Assembly (NCBI GenBank): GCA_037046615.1
Contig: JBAOHD010000008.1
Coordinates: 558,001-622,000, forward strand
Source of the DNA: Phosphoribacter sp037046615
GTDB taxonomy: Bacteria > Actinomycetota > Actinomycetes > Actinomycetales > Dermatophilaceae
Direction: 5' to 3'
Length of the DNA: 64,000 bases
Shown here: positions 28,073 through 37,461 of the stretch, one piece after another
How the letters are laid out: every line of letters starts with the position of its first letter
Numbering within the stretch: position 1 is the first letter of the stretch
Made by a program: the position numbers and the translations under genes
Notes under the pieces: generated by a model
Told to the model about the DNA's origin: nothing
Database searches by the model: none
Seen by the model: only the letters and a program-made list of their open reading frames with translations

Positions 28073-29637
28073 GAACGGCTGCCTTCCGCAACCGCAAGCG
28101 TCCGCATCCCGGCCGACGCCCGGACTGCTCGGATCACTGCGGCCGCTTTGTGGTGGCATTCTTCGTATTCCGCTTGGGGTTGCGAGTCGGCCACGATTCC
28201 GGCGCCGGCTTGGACGAAGGCCACTCCGTTTCGGATTAGCGCCGACCGGATCGCAATGGCCATGTCGAGGTCGCCAGCGAAGTCGAGATAGCCGACGACC
28301 CCGCCGTAGATCCCGCGCTTGAGACCTTCGAACTCGTCGATCAGGGCCATGGCCCGGGGCTTGGGCGCTCCCGACAGCGTGCCTGCAGGGAAGGTTGCGA
28401 CGAGCACGTCGTAGGCCGTCTTGTCGTCTCGGAGCTCACCGACGACGGTCGACTCCAGGTGCATGATGTGGCTGTAGCGGCGGATCGTCATGAACTCGAC
28501 CGTGTCGACAGACCCGGCGCGGCAGACGCGCTGGAGGTCGTTGCGGGACAGATCGACAAGCATCACGTGCTCGGCCCGCTCCTTGGCGTCACCCAGGAGA
28601 TCGTCGGCCAGCGCGACATCGTGCTCGGGGGTCTTGCCCCTGGGCCGAGACCCGGCGATCGGGTGGGTCATCGCCTGTCGACCGGTCACCTTGATGAGCG
28701 CTTCAGGGCTTGAGCCCACGATGTCGTATGCCGTCCCATCGGGGTGGGGCAGGCGCAGGACGTACATGTAGGGGCTCGGGTTGGAGGCCCGCAGAGCTCG
28801 GTAGACGTCGATCGGATCGGCCGAGCACTCCATCGAAAAGCGTTGTGACACAACGATTTGAAAGGCGTCCCCGGCTCTGATGGCGTCCTTGCAGCGCTCG
28901 ACGATGTCGTGATAGTCGGCTTGCGAGTGCGAACTCGTGGTCTCGAGGTCGACCGGCTCGACGACCGCGACGGTCGAGGGCGCCGTCGCGGCGAGTTCGA
29001 CGCTCATGCGGTCAAGACGCTCGACCGCATCCCGCCAGGCCCACTCGACCCGCTCGTCGGTGTCGTCGTAGTTGACCGCGTTGGCAATGAGCAGGAGCGA
29101 GCCGTCGGCGTGGTCGAGCACCGCGAGATCGGTCGCGAGCACCATCGCGAGTTCCGGCAGGTCCGACTCGTCTCGACCCGTGTCGGGCACATGCTCCCAG
29201 CGGCGGACGGCGTCGTAGGTGATCGCCCCGACCATGCCGCCAGTCAGTGGCGGCAGGCCGGCGATCCGGGAGGTCGCGAGGGTGGCGACTGTTGCTCGCA
29301 AAGCGTCGGTGGGGTCGCCCGAGGTCGGGACCCCCGCCGGCGGTGTGCCGATCCAGAGTGCCTGACCGTCTTTCTCGGTGAGCGTCGCGGCGCTGTGGGC
29401 CCCAATGATGGAGTAGCGCGACCACACTCCCCCGTGTTCGGCAGACTCGAGCAAGAAGGTGCCAGGCTTGCCCTGGGACAGCTTGCGGTAGACGCCAAGG
29501 GGGGTCTCGCCGTCGGCCAGAAGGCGCCGGACGACCGGGATGACTCGTCGCTCGCGGGCCAGCTCGGTGAAGAGGTCAAGGCTGGGCCACACCTGGCCCC
29601 AGCCGAGTTCCGCGTGGATCTCAGCCACGAGGCTCAC
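28069..29637 (-). CDS. trpE: Anthranilate synthase component I
   Basis: TrpE makes anthranilate from chorismate with ammonia from TrpG. The 522-residue protein has the N-terminal feedback domain (KLSQGKPGTFLLESAEHGG, with the LLES motif that binds Trp) and the C-terminal chorismate-binding domain (FQIVVSQRFSME, HPIAGSRPRGKT, LVDLSRNDLQRVC, FPAGTLSGAPKPRAM, GYLDFAGDLDMAIAIRSAL). The GTG at 29637 lies within the end of hisI (17-base overlap). trpG is not in the window. Confidence 0.96.
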   Translation of the reverse strand: MSLVAEIHAELGWGQVWPSLDLFTELARERRVIPVVRRLLADGETPLGVYRKLSQGKPGTFLLESAEHGGVWSRYSIIGAHSAATLTEKDGQALWIGTPPAGVPTSGDPTDALRATVATLATSRIAGLPPLTGGMVGAITYDAVRRWEHVPDTGRDESDLPELAMVLATDLAVLDHADGSLLLIANAVNYDDTDERVEWAWRDAVERLDRMSVELAATAPSTVAVVEPVDLETTSSHSQADYHDIVERCKDAIRAGDAFQIVVSQRFSMECSADPIDVYRALRASNPSPYMYVLRLPHPDGTAYDIVGSSPEALIKVTGRQAMTHPIAGSRPRGKTPEHDVALADDLLGDAKERAEHVMLVDLSRNDLQRVCRAGSVDTVEFMTIRRYSHIMHLESTVVGELRDDKTAYDVLVATFPAGTLSGAPKPRAMALIDEFEGLKRGIYGGVVGYLDFAGDLDMAIAIRSALIRNGVAFVQAGAGIVADSQPQAEYEECHHKAAAVIRAVRASAGMRTLAVAEGSRS

Positions 29638-30052
29638 CTGTGCTGACCGGCAAGGGGCGCGCGTCGAAGCAGGTCCGGTTACCGGTGTGGCACGCGGCGC
29701 CGACCTGGTCGACCTTCACGAGGAGCGCATCACCGTCACAGTCCAGCGCGACCGATCGGACGTATTGGACGTGACCGGACGTGTCACCTTTTCGCCAATA
29801 CTCGGCCCGCGAGCGCGACCAAAAAGTCACTCGGCCACTGCGAAGCGTGCGCGCAAGGGCCTCGTCGTCCATCCAGCCGAGCATGAGGACTTCGCCCGTG
29901 TCGTGCTGCTGGACGATGGCTGCCACGAGTCCTCGGGCGTCACGGGTGAGCAGCGCGGCGACATCAGGGCCTAGCGTCGATGTCGATGCACCATCGCGCC
30001 CGGCAAGGGGGCCCTTCGTGAACTGTTGGTCTGCGGCAGTGGAGTCTGGCAC
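29621..30052 (-). CDS. hisI: Phosphoribosyl-AMP cyclohydrolase
   Basis: HisI opens the purine ring of PR-AMP in histidine synthesis. From the GTG at 30052 the protein has 143 residues: a variable 35-residue N-terminus, then VAAIVQQHDTGEVLMLGWMD, TFWSRSRAEYWRKGDTSGH, the Mg-binding DCDGDALLVKVDQVG and the Zn cysteines in AACHTGNRTCF. It overlaps trpE by 17 bases, so histidine and tryptophan genes are cotranscribed here. Confidence 0.95.
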   Translation of the reverse strand: MPDSTAADQQFTKGPLAGRDGASTSTLGPDVAALLTRDARGLVAAIVQQHDTGEVLMLGWMDDEALARTLRSGRVTFWSRSRAEYWRKGDTSGHVQYVRSVALDCDGDALLVKVDQVGAACHTGNRTCFDARPLPVSTGEPRG

Positions 30053-30121
30053 TCCGCCATTGTGCCGGGTCCCCCCGTGCGTCGTCGTGGCGGACCACGG
30101 CAGGCGGCTACCCTGACGGCC

Positions 30122-31841
30122 GTGGAGGCCTTCGTCGACATCCCGTGGGCCCCCGCCGGCACACCGGGACCGCTCGCGTTCGGCGAGCCCCGCGAGGTCA
30201 TCGCGGCGAGCGCGCTGGAAGACGTCCGGCAGGCCCTGGATCGCGTTGCTGCAGCCGCCTCCGCCGGCGCCTATTGCGTCGGCTATGTCTCGTATGAAGC
30301 CGCACCTGCCTTCGACCCGGCGATGCGCGTGCGCGACGGATCGGGGATGCCATTGCTCTGGTTCGGTATTCACGACGCCCCCCTACCTGCCAGGCGCGAG
30401 CCCCGGCCCTATGCGTGCTCGATGTGGGAGCCGGGCACGACCCCCGAGTCGTATGCCTCGTCGGTCGCCTCTGTCCGCGCGGCCATTGCCTGGGGCGAGA
30501 CCTACCAGGTCAACCACACCATGCGGCTGCGGGCCCGGCTGGCCGGTGACGCCCTCGGAGCGTTCGACGATCTCCGTGACGCGCAAGGGCATGGCTGGTT
30601 CGGCTATGTCGACACCGGGGATCACGCCATCGCGTCGGCCTCACCCGAGTTGTTCTTCACCTGGGATGGCTCGACGGTCACGACCCGGCCCATGAAAGGC
30701 ACACGGGCACGGCATACCGATCCGTCTGCCGATGCGGCAGCCCGACGCGATCTGGAGACCTCGGCCAAGGACCGAGCCGAAAACCTCATGATCGTCGACC
30801 TCCTGCGCAACGACGTCGCCCGGGTGTGCGAGCCGGGGTCGGTCGCCGTGCCGGCGCTGTTCGACGTCGAGGATTACCCGACGGTCTGGCAACTCACCTC
30901 GACCGTGACCGGGCGCACGCGTCCGGACACCACCCTGACGGACATCTTCGACGCCCTCTTTCCCTGCGGTTCCATCACGGGCGCCCCCAAGGTCAGCACG
31001 ATGTCCCTCATCGCACAGTTCGAGGATCGCCCCCGAGGGGTCTACTGCGGAGCCGTCGGGGTGGTCTTCCCGGGGGGCGCGGCTGCCTTCAATGTCGCGA
31101 TCCGCACGCTCGTGGTCGACGAGCAGACCGGCGTTGCGCGCTACGACGTCGGGGGTGGCGTGGTCTGGGACTCCACCGGCACCGACGAGTATGCCGAGGC
31201 GCTGGCTAAAGCGCGGGTTCTCGACCCCACCCAGCCGGACGTCGACCTGTATGAGACTGCTCGGATCACCGACGGAAAGGTCTTCCTCGAGGACCGTCAC
31301 CTCGATCGCATGGCCCACTCGGCCACGTGGTTCGGCCACCCGTTTGACCGGGATCACGCGCGGCAGCTGTGGGCGTCCGTTGGCGACGGCGAGGTCAGGG
31401 CCCGTCTCGTGCTGGAGCCGGACGGCCACCTGCGTGTCGAATCGACCCCATGGACGGTGCCGAGCCCACTCACAGCCGTCCTTGCCCGCGAGCCGGTCTG
31501 GTCGGGTGACCCATGGCTTCGCCACAAGACCAGCCGCAGGGCCGTCTATGCCGCCGCGGCGGATTTCGCGGCGGCGGCGGGGCACCCGGAGGCGCTGTTG
31601 TGGAACGAGCGCGAGGAGATCACCGAGTTCACCGATCGGGAATGTCGTCGTCGACCTGGACGGCGAACTCGTCACACCACCGGTGGCCTGTGGGCTGCTG
31701 CCAGGCACCCTCCGGGCCGAGGTCCTCGCCAACGGCGAGGTCAACGAGCGGGTGGTGCGGGTGGCTGACCTTCCCCGGTGCCGCCGGGTGTGGTTGATCA
31801 ACGGGGTGCGCGGCTGGGTGCCTGTCACCCTCGTCCGGTGA
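30122..31841 (+). CDS. pabB: Aminodeoxychorismate synthase PabB fused to aminodeoxychorismate lyase PabC (frameshift at about 31,635)
   Basis: The protein makes p-aminobenzoate for folate. Residues about 1-365 are the chorismate-binding PabB part (TYQVNHTMRLRARL, RPMKGTRARHT, IVDLLRNDVARVC, FPCGSITGAPKVSTM, AFNVAIRTLVVD). From about residue 370 a class IV aminotransferase/lyase domain follows (LYETARITDGKVFLEDRHLDRM; PLP lysine in LRHKTSRRAVY). Near 31,635 one extra base breaks the expected EFTIGNVVVDLDGE; the end in the next frame is VTPPVACGLLPGTLRAEVL, with a stop at 31841. The GTG at 30122 leaves a 70-base divergent promoter region facing hisI. I infer a sequencing indel. Confidence 0.9.
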
Positions 31842-31848
31842 CGTGGCG

Positions 31849-33660
31849 TCAGGACTGGTGCTGCGCCGACCAGGATGCATGCAGGGACGCGTAAACCCCA
31901 CCTGCCGTGAGCAGTTGGGCGTGCGGCCCACGCTCGACGATGCGCCCGGCATCGACGACGATGACCTCGTCGGCAGCCTCAGCTGTGGACAGGCGATGGG
32001 CGATCGCCACCGACGTGCGTCCGCGCGTGGCCCCGTCAATGGCTCGTTGAAGTCTGACTTCGGTCTCGGGGTCGACGGCCGAGGTGGCCTCATCGAGGAG
32101 CAGGAGGTCGGGAGCGGCGAGATAGGCCCGCACCAGCGCGACGAGTTGTCGCTCCCCCGCGGACAACGACTCCCCCCGCTGCCCGACGTCGGTCTGGAGG
32201 CCAAGGGGCAGCCCGGCCACCCAAGAGTCCAACCCCAGCTCATCCAACACTCGCCAGATGTCGGCCTCGGTGGCGTCGGGACGCCCATAGCGAAGGTTGT
32301 CGAGCAGCGTCGCGTCGAAGAGGAAACCCTCCTGGGGCACGAGCACGACCCGTTGGCGCAGGGAGGAGAACCGGATCTCGCGCAGGTCGATGCCATCGAG
32401 CGTGACCAATCCTGATGACGGGTCCATGAGGCGCGCGAGGAGTTTGGCCAAGGTCGACTTGCCCGACCCGGTCTCCCCCACGACGGCCACCCTGGTCTTG
32501 GGCGCGATGTGCAACGAGACGTCTTGGAGCACCGGCGGGCCTGCAGGATAGGCAAAGGAGACATCCCGGAAGTCCACCGCGATCGGGCCCCGCGGAAGGT
32601 CCATCCCCCGCTCGCCCGGATCAGCGACATCGGCCGGCGTGTCGATGATGCCGATGACCCGGCGCCAGCCGGCGACGGCGTTCTGGAGTTCGTTGAGGAT
32701 CTCGGTCGCCTGCTGGACCGGCATCGTGAAGAGGTTGACGAGGAAGAGGAACGCGAGCAGCTCGCCGAGGCTCAACTTTCCGTTGACGGCCAACACGGTG
32801 CCGACGACCAACACGACTGCGGTGGTGAGGCCCGACACGAACTGCCCTGCGGTAAACGCCACGACAGCCCGCACTTGGGCGGCGACCGCGGCCTTGCGAT
32901 GCGCCTCGATGGCGGTGTCGATCCGCTCCGCGGTGCGCTCCTCGATGGCATACGCGCGAATGGTCGCTGCGCCGACGACAGCTTCGGAGATCGCTCCGAG
33001 CAGGGCGCCCACGCGCTCCCGCACGATTGTGTAGGCCCGCCCCACGACCCCCTGGAAGTGGCGGATCAGGAAAAACAGGGGAACGAAGCAGGCCCAGACC
33101 ACCCCGGCGAGCACCGGGCTGAACCACAGCATGAGCCCGGTCGCGAGCGCGATTTGACCGACGCTGATGACGAGCATCAAACCGCCGAACTGCACAAACG
33201 CCGAGATGGTGTCGACGTCGGAGGTCACCCGAGACACCAGGGAGCCGCGCCGCTCGGTATTTTGGGTCAGCATCGACAAGTCGTGGATGTGCCGGAATGC
33301 CTTCAGCCGCAGGGCCGCCAGGCCGTTCTCCGACGAGGTGAACAGGCGCACGTTGACGGCATACGCGCTGATCGCCGTGATGACCACTCCACCCATCGCG
33401 AGCGCGACCCAAAACCACACCCGGCCCAGATCCGGGCCGCCGGCGGCCAGCAGACCCTCGTCGGTGGTGCGCTGGATGACCAGGGGGACCAGGACGCGCC
33501 CCAAGGTCGACAGCAGGGCGAGGGCGAGCGTCACCGCGAGGCCCCGGGTGAGTTCCGGCGACAAAACCGCACCGCGCCGCAGAGTGGCCCACGTGGACAG
33601 AGCACTGCCGGACCCGATCCCGGAGTGGTCGACCAGGGGTGCCGCGCCGTGTCGACTCAT
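31849..33660 (-). CDS. ABC exporter subunit, fused membrane and ATPase domains (second of pair)
   Basis: A 603-residue half-transporter. Six membrane helices lie in residues about 35-330 (LAVTLALALLSTLGRVLVPL onward) and the ATPase domain in about 360-595, with Walker A GETGSGKST, a signature LSAGERQ (Gly-Gly changed to Ala-Gly), Walker B LLLLDEAT and the His switch IAHRLST. The start at 33660 overlaps the stop of the partner gene by ATGA. The pair is likely a heterodimeric type IV exporter (drug, lipid or peptide). The substrate is unknown. Confidence 0.9.
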   Translation of the reverse strand: MSRHGAAPLVDHSGIGSGSALSTWATLRRGAVLSPELTRGLAVTLALALLSTLGRVLVPLVIQRTTDEGLLAAGGPDLGRVWFWVALAMGGVVITAISAYAVNVRLFTSSENGLAALRLKAFRHIHDLSMLTQNTERRGSLVSRVTSDVDTISAFVQFGGLMLVISVGQIALATGLMLWFSPVLAGVVWACFVPLFFLIRHFQGVVGRAYTIVRERVGALLGAISEAVVGAATIRAYAIEERTAERIDTAIEAHRKAAVAAQVRAVVAFTAGQFVSGLTTAVVLVVGTVLAVNGKLSLGELLAFLFLVNLFTMPVQQATEILNELQNAVAGWRRVIGIIDTPADVADPGERGMDLPRGPIAVDFRDVSFAYPAGPPVLQDVSLHIAPKTRVAVVGETGSGKSTLAKLLARLMDPSSGLVTLDGIDLREIRFSSLRQRVVLVPQEGFLFDATLLDNLRYGRPDATEADIWRVLDELGLDSWVAGLPLGLQTDVGQRGESLSAGERQLVALVRAYLAAPDLLLLDEATSAVDPETEVRLQRAIDGATRGRTSVAIAHRLSTAEAADEVIVVDAGRIVERGPHAQLLTAGGVYASLHASWSAQHQS

Positions 33661-35477
33661 GGAAGCAGCACCTCCTCCTCCTCGCGCAGAGCTGCATCCC
33701 GGGCGTATGCCGTGACGAGACTCGCGTAAGGCGGGCACCGTTCGAGCAACTGGGTGTGGCTGCCGTGGTCGACGACGGTGCCGTCGGCGAGGAAGACCAC
33801 CTCGTCGGCCAGCGCAATCGTCGCCATCCGGGAGGCGACGACGACCACCGTCATGCCGTCAGCGACCGACCGCAGATCATCGAGGATGGCTTGCTCGACA
33901 CTCGGGTCGACCGCAGAGGTCGCGTCGTCGAGGAGAAGCAGCTGCGGTGCCCGCACCACGGCCCGCGCGAGAGCGACGCGCTGCCGTTGCCCTCCGGACA
34001 GGTTGGCGCCGCGCTCGCCCACCCGAGTGTCGAGGCCGGCCGGCAACGCCCGGATGAAGGCATCGGCATGGGCCACCTGAAGCGCCCGCCAGACGTCGTC
34101 ATCGGTGTAGGCACCGCCGAGGGTCACGTTGCCGCGCACCGTGTCTTCGAAGAGGAAGGTCTGCTGCGGCACGAGCGCTGCGACCTCAGCGAGGGCACCG
34201 TGCCGGAGCGACCTCAGGTCGAGGCCGTCGACAAGCACGGCACCCGAGTCGGGGTCAACGAGCCGGACCATCAGGCCGGCAAGGGTCGACTTGCCCGAGC
34301 CCGTGGGACCGACGATCGCCGTCGTGGAGCCGGCCCTGACATCGACGGTGACGCGGGTGAGAACGGTCGACTTCTCGGAGCTGCCGTCGGGTTGCTCGAC
34401 GTCGTAGGCGAAGTCCACTCCCCGAGCGGCAATGGGGGTAGGGATGCCGTCACGTCGCAGGATGGTGTCGCCGTAATCCATCCGTCCGCGGGATTCCAGC
34501 ACAGCGGCCACTCGCTCCCAACCGACTACCGCGCGCGGGACTTCACCGAGCACCCAACCGAACGCGCGCACCGGGAAGGACAAGACCGAGAAGAGATAGG
34601 CGATCTGCACGACCTCCGCTGCGCTCACCTCACCGCGGGTGGCCTGCCACGCGCCGACGCCGATGACCACCAGGGTGCCGATCGTGGGAATCGACTCGAT
34701 GGCCGGGTCGAAGGTGCCGCGGGTGCGGCCCACGGCAATATTGGCATCGCGTAGCGCGTGGGTCACGGTCGCGAATCTCGCTGCTTCCTCGTCTTCGCGG
34801 CCGAGTGACTTGACGACCAGGGCCGCCTCGAAGCTCTCGTGCGCGACCTCGGACACGTCAGCGCGCAGCTGCTGGGCGCGCGTGACCTGGGGCGACATCC
34901 GCCGTTGGAAGACCGCATTGGCACCGAACAGCAGCGGGAAGACCACCATGGCCACCGCCGCTAGCAGTGGGTCGACGATGACCATCTGGACGGCCCCGAA
35001 GATGAGCATGACGACGACGCCGAGGGCCATCGGCAGCGGCGCGAAGATGTTCCAGGTCGCCTCCACGTCGGCGTTGGCATTGGACAGCAGTTGCCCGGAG
35101 GGGTGCCGGTGGTGCCATCTCAATGGCAAGGTCAGATATTGCCGGGTCACCTTCTGGCGGTAGCTGGCCCCCAGGCCATACATCGCGATGCCGGCCCCGA
35201 CCCGACGCAAGATGATCCCGCAGACGTTGAGCAGCACGACGCCCGCGATGGTGAGCCCGATCTGCCACAACTGACCGGGAGTCACGCTCCGCACCGCCAC
35301 CGCAGGCGCAATGACCTCAGCGGTCAGCCGACCGATGACCCACGCCATTGCACCGGTCATGACGCCGTAGAGAGCCGATCCGAGGACCGCGACAGCAAAC
35401 CAGCGGGGCTGTTCGCGAGCGCCGCGGGCCACCACGCTGACGCCGCGGCGCAGCGTCGAAGGGGTGACGGCAGACAT
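33657..35477 (-). CDS. ABC exporter subunit, fused membrane and ATPase domains (first of pair)
   Basis: A 606-residue half-transporter with six membrane helices (residues about 25-320) and an ATPase domain with Walker A GPTGSGKST, signature LSGGQRQ, and Walker B LLLLDDATSAVD. Walker B here has Asp in place of the catalytic Glu (LDDAT), and the switch region reads VVASRMAT without the His. This half therefore looks like the degenerate, non-hydrolysing site common in heterodimeric exporters, complementing the downstream subunit. The first ATG is at 35477. A tandem-repeat tract lies just upstream. Confidence 0.9.
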   Translation of the reverse strand: MSAVTPSTLRRGVSVVARGAREQPRWFAVAVLGSALYGVMTGAMAWVIGRLTAEVIAPAVAVRSVTPGQLWQIGLTIAGVVLLNVCGIILRRVGAGIAMYGLGASYRQKVTRQYLTLPLRWHHRHPSGQLLSNANADVEATWNIFAPLPMALGVVVMLIFGAVQMVIVDPLLAAVAMVVFPLLFGANAVFQRRMSPQVTRAQQLRADVSEVAHESFEAALVVKSLGREDEEAARFATVTHALRDANIAVGRTRGTFDPAIESIPTIGTLVVIGVGAWQATRGEVSAAEVVQIAYLFSVLSFPVRAFGWVLGEVPRAVVGWERVAAVLESRGRMDYGDTILRRDGIPTPIAARGVDFAYDVEQPDGSSEKSTVLTRVTVDVRAGSTTAIVGPTGSGKSTLAGLMVRLVDPDSGAVLVDGLDLRSLRHGALAEVAALVPQQTFLFEDTVRGNVTLGGAYTDDDVWRALQVAHADAFIRALPAGLDTRVGERGANLSGGQRQRVALARAVVRAPQLLLLDDATSAVDPSVEQAILDDLRSVADGMTVVVVASRMATIALADEVVFLADGTVVDHGSHTQLLERCPPYASLVTAYARDAALREEEEVLLP

Positions 35478-35496
35478 GGGTCCTCAATGCTCGATC

Positions 35497-35580
35497 TGAG
35501 CTCGTCCGAAGCTCGTCCGAAGCTCGTCGGGGCGTGATCCGGGGCGTGATCCGGGGAGTGATCCGGGGAGTGATCCGGGG
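35497..35580. repeat. Two adjoining short tandem repeats in a divergent promoter region
   Basis: Three copies of an 11-base unit containing AGCTCGTC (to about 35528) are followed directly by four copies of a 12-base unit, GGGGCGTGATCC twice and then GGGGAGTGATCC twice (35529-35576). The tract lies 20 bases upstream of the ABC exporter start and 88 bases upstream of fumC. Copy-number change here could alter promoter spacing. Confidence 0.85.
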
Positions 35581-35667
35581 CGGGTAGGTTGCAGCGCCCA
35601 GCTTCTCACGCCTCACCGACGCCCCAGTGACACCCGCCGGTGCCGGGACGCGCCGTACCGTGGCGTG

Positions 35668-37086
35668 ATGGGAACGCACGTCGAGCGGGACACTCGGACC
35701 GAAAGTGACAGCAGGGGCACCATCGACGTGCCAGCGGATCGATATTGGGGAGCCCAGACCCAGCGCAGTCTGGAGCACTTCGACATCGGACGGGACCGCT
35801 TCGTCTGGGGCAGACCGATGATTCGGGCGTTCGGGATCGTCAAGCAGGCGGCTGCCCAGGCCAACCGCGAGCTCGGGGTGCTCGATCAAGAGGTCGCGCT
35901 GTTGATCGAGGCGGCAGCCGCGGAGGTCGCCGCCGGACAGTGGGACGAACACTTCCCGCTCGTCGTCTTCCAGACCGGATCGGGCACCCAAACCAACATG
36001 AATGCCAACGAGGTCATCGGCAACCGAGCCGTCGAGCTGGCCGGGGGCGCGCTGGGCTCCAAGTCCCCGGTGCATCCCCATGACCACGTCAACCGCGGAC
36101 AGTCGTCCAACGACGTCTTCCCCACCGCCATGCACCTTGCCATCGCCTTTGAGCTGGCCGAGCGGCTCTATCCGGCAGTGGACGAGCTTCGGGGCTCACT
36201 TGCCGGGAGAGCCGCCCGATTCGGCGACATCGTCATGGTCGGCCGCACCCACCTGCAGGACGCCACCCCGGTCACCCTCGACCAGGTGATCGGCGGGTGG
36301 GTGGCGCAACTCGACTTCGCGGTCGAGGGGGTCCGTGCTGCCGACGTTCGCGTGCGTGCCCTCGCGATCGGTGGCACCGCCGTCGGCACCGGACTCAATG
36401 CCCACCCTGAGTTCGGACGGCATACCGCTGAGGCGATCTCGTCCATCACCGGGCTGGAGTTCCGGCAGGCAGACGATCTCTTCGCGGCGCTCAGCGCACA
36501 TGACGCTCTGGTCGAGGTCAGCGGCGCCCTCCGCGTGGTGGCGGTCGCGGCGATGAAGATCGCCAACGACGTGCGCTGGCTCGCGTCCGGGCCACGCAAC
36601 GGCATCGGCGAGTTGCGGATCCCCGAGAACGAGCCCGGCAGTTCGATCATGCCCGGCAAGGTCAATCCGACTCAGGCGGAAGCGTTGACGATGGTCGTCG
36701 CGCGGGTGTTGGGCAATGACACGACGGTGGCTTTCGCCGGCAGTCAGGGCAACTTCCAGCTCAACGTGTTCAAGCCAGTCATGGCTCACGCAGTGCTGGA
36801 GTCCGTTCGCTTGCTGGCCGATGCGCTCGGCTCGTTTGCCGTCCACTGCGCCAGTGGCATCGAACCGGATCCGGCGCGCATCCAGGCCAACCTCGACCGC
36901 AACCTCATGCTCGTGACGGCGCTGACGCCCCACATCGGCTACGACGAGGCGGCAGCCATCGCCAAGCGGGCGCATCGCGACAGCTCGACGCTCCGGCAGG
37001 CGGCGGTCGCGTCCGGAGCAGTCACGGGCGAGGATTTCGACCGGTGGGTCGTGCCCCGGGACATGACTGGTCCGCACGAGGGTTGA
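35668..37086 (+). CDS. fumC: Class II fumarate hydratase
   Basis: Fumarase interconverts fumarate and malate in the TCA cycle. The 472-residue protein shows the N-terminal DVPADRYWGAQTQRSLEHF, FQTGSGTQTNMNANEVI, PHDHVNRGQSSNDVFPTAMH, the GRTHLQDATPVTL region and the fumarase signature GSSIMPGKVNP (residues about 323-333), which carries the catalytic serine. A GTG directly before the ATG is an alternative start. It stands alone, with a DinB remnant and the pnp terminator behind it. Confidence 0.96.
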   Translation: MGTHVERDTRTESDSRGTIDVPADRYWGAQTQRSLEHFDIGRDRFVWGRPMIRAFGIVKQAAAQANRELGVLDQEVALLIEAAAAEVAAGQWDEHFPLVVFQTGSGTQTNMNANEVIGNRAVELAGGALGSKSPVHPHDHVNRGQSSNDVFPTAMHLAIAFELAERLYPAVDELRGSLAGRAARFGDIVMVGRTHLQDATPVTLDQVIGGWVAQLDFAVEGVRAADVRVRALAIGGTAVGTGLNAHPEFGRHTAEAISSITGLEFRQADDLFAALSAHDALVEVSGALRVVAVAAMKIANDVRWLASGPRNGIGELRIPENEPGSSIMPGKVNPTQAEALTMVVARVLGNDTTVAFAGSQGNFQLNVFKPVMAHAVLESVRLLADALGSFAVHCASGIEPDPARIQANLDRNLMLVTALTPHIGYDEAAAIAKRAHRDSSTLRQAAVASGAVTGEDFDRWVVPRDMTGPHEG

Positions 37087-37149
37087 TCTCGCTCGCTGGA
37101 GCAGCGACCAGCCCCTCGGGAATGCCGTTGCGCGGCATCTGTGCGCCCG

Positions 37150-37389
37150 TGAGACTCAACGGGCCCCGCGACCGCCGAAGTCGACGTCACGGCATACCGG
37201 CAGGAGCTTGAGACCGCGCGCGAGCACCTGGCCCGGCTCACCGATCTTGACGCACCGGTCGCGGGGACCCGCCGGGGCCAGCCGGTGAACCTGCGCTGGA
37301 TCCTCACCCACCTCATCGAGGAATATGCCCGCCACCTCGGCCACCTGGATCTGTTGCGCGAAGCCATCGACGGCCGCACCGGCTCCTGA
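37150..37389 (+). pseudogene. C-terminal remnant of a DinB/DUF664-family gene
   Basis: Only about the last 60 residues of a DUF664-type DinB protein can be read: ARLTDLDAPVAGTRRGQP followed by NLRWILTHLIEEYARHLGHL and LDLLREAIDGRTGS. A full protein has about 160 residues and its metal-binding His residues are spread over the whole length. The sequence upstream, between fumC and this piece, does not encode the missing part. A GTG at 37150 could in principle start a 79-residue peptide, but a decayed gene is more likely. Confidence 0.6.
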
Positions 37390-37403
37390 GGCTGAAACAC
37401 GAG

Positions 37404-37436
37404 CGGGACGGCATACCTGCAAGGTATGCCGTCCCG
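37404..37436. terminator. Hairpin after pnp made of two inverted GTATGCC motifs
   Basis: A perfect 15-bp stem (CGGGACGGCATACCT at 37404-37418 with 37422-37436) has a three-base loop. It lies between the pnp stop (37464) and the DinB remnant, convergent, so it can serve both strands. Both arms contain the GGCATAC/GTATGCC motif, the second such case after rpsA. Confidence 0.75.
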
Positions 37437-37461
37437 CCTCAGAGGGTTGTGCGAGAAGCGA

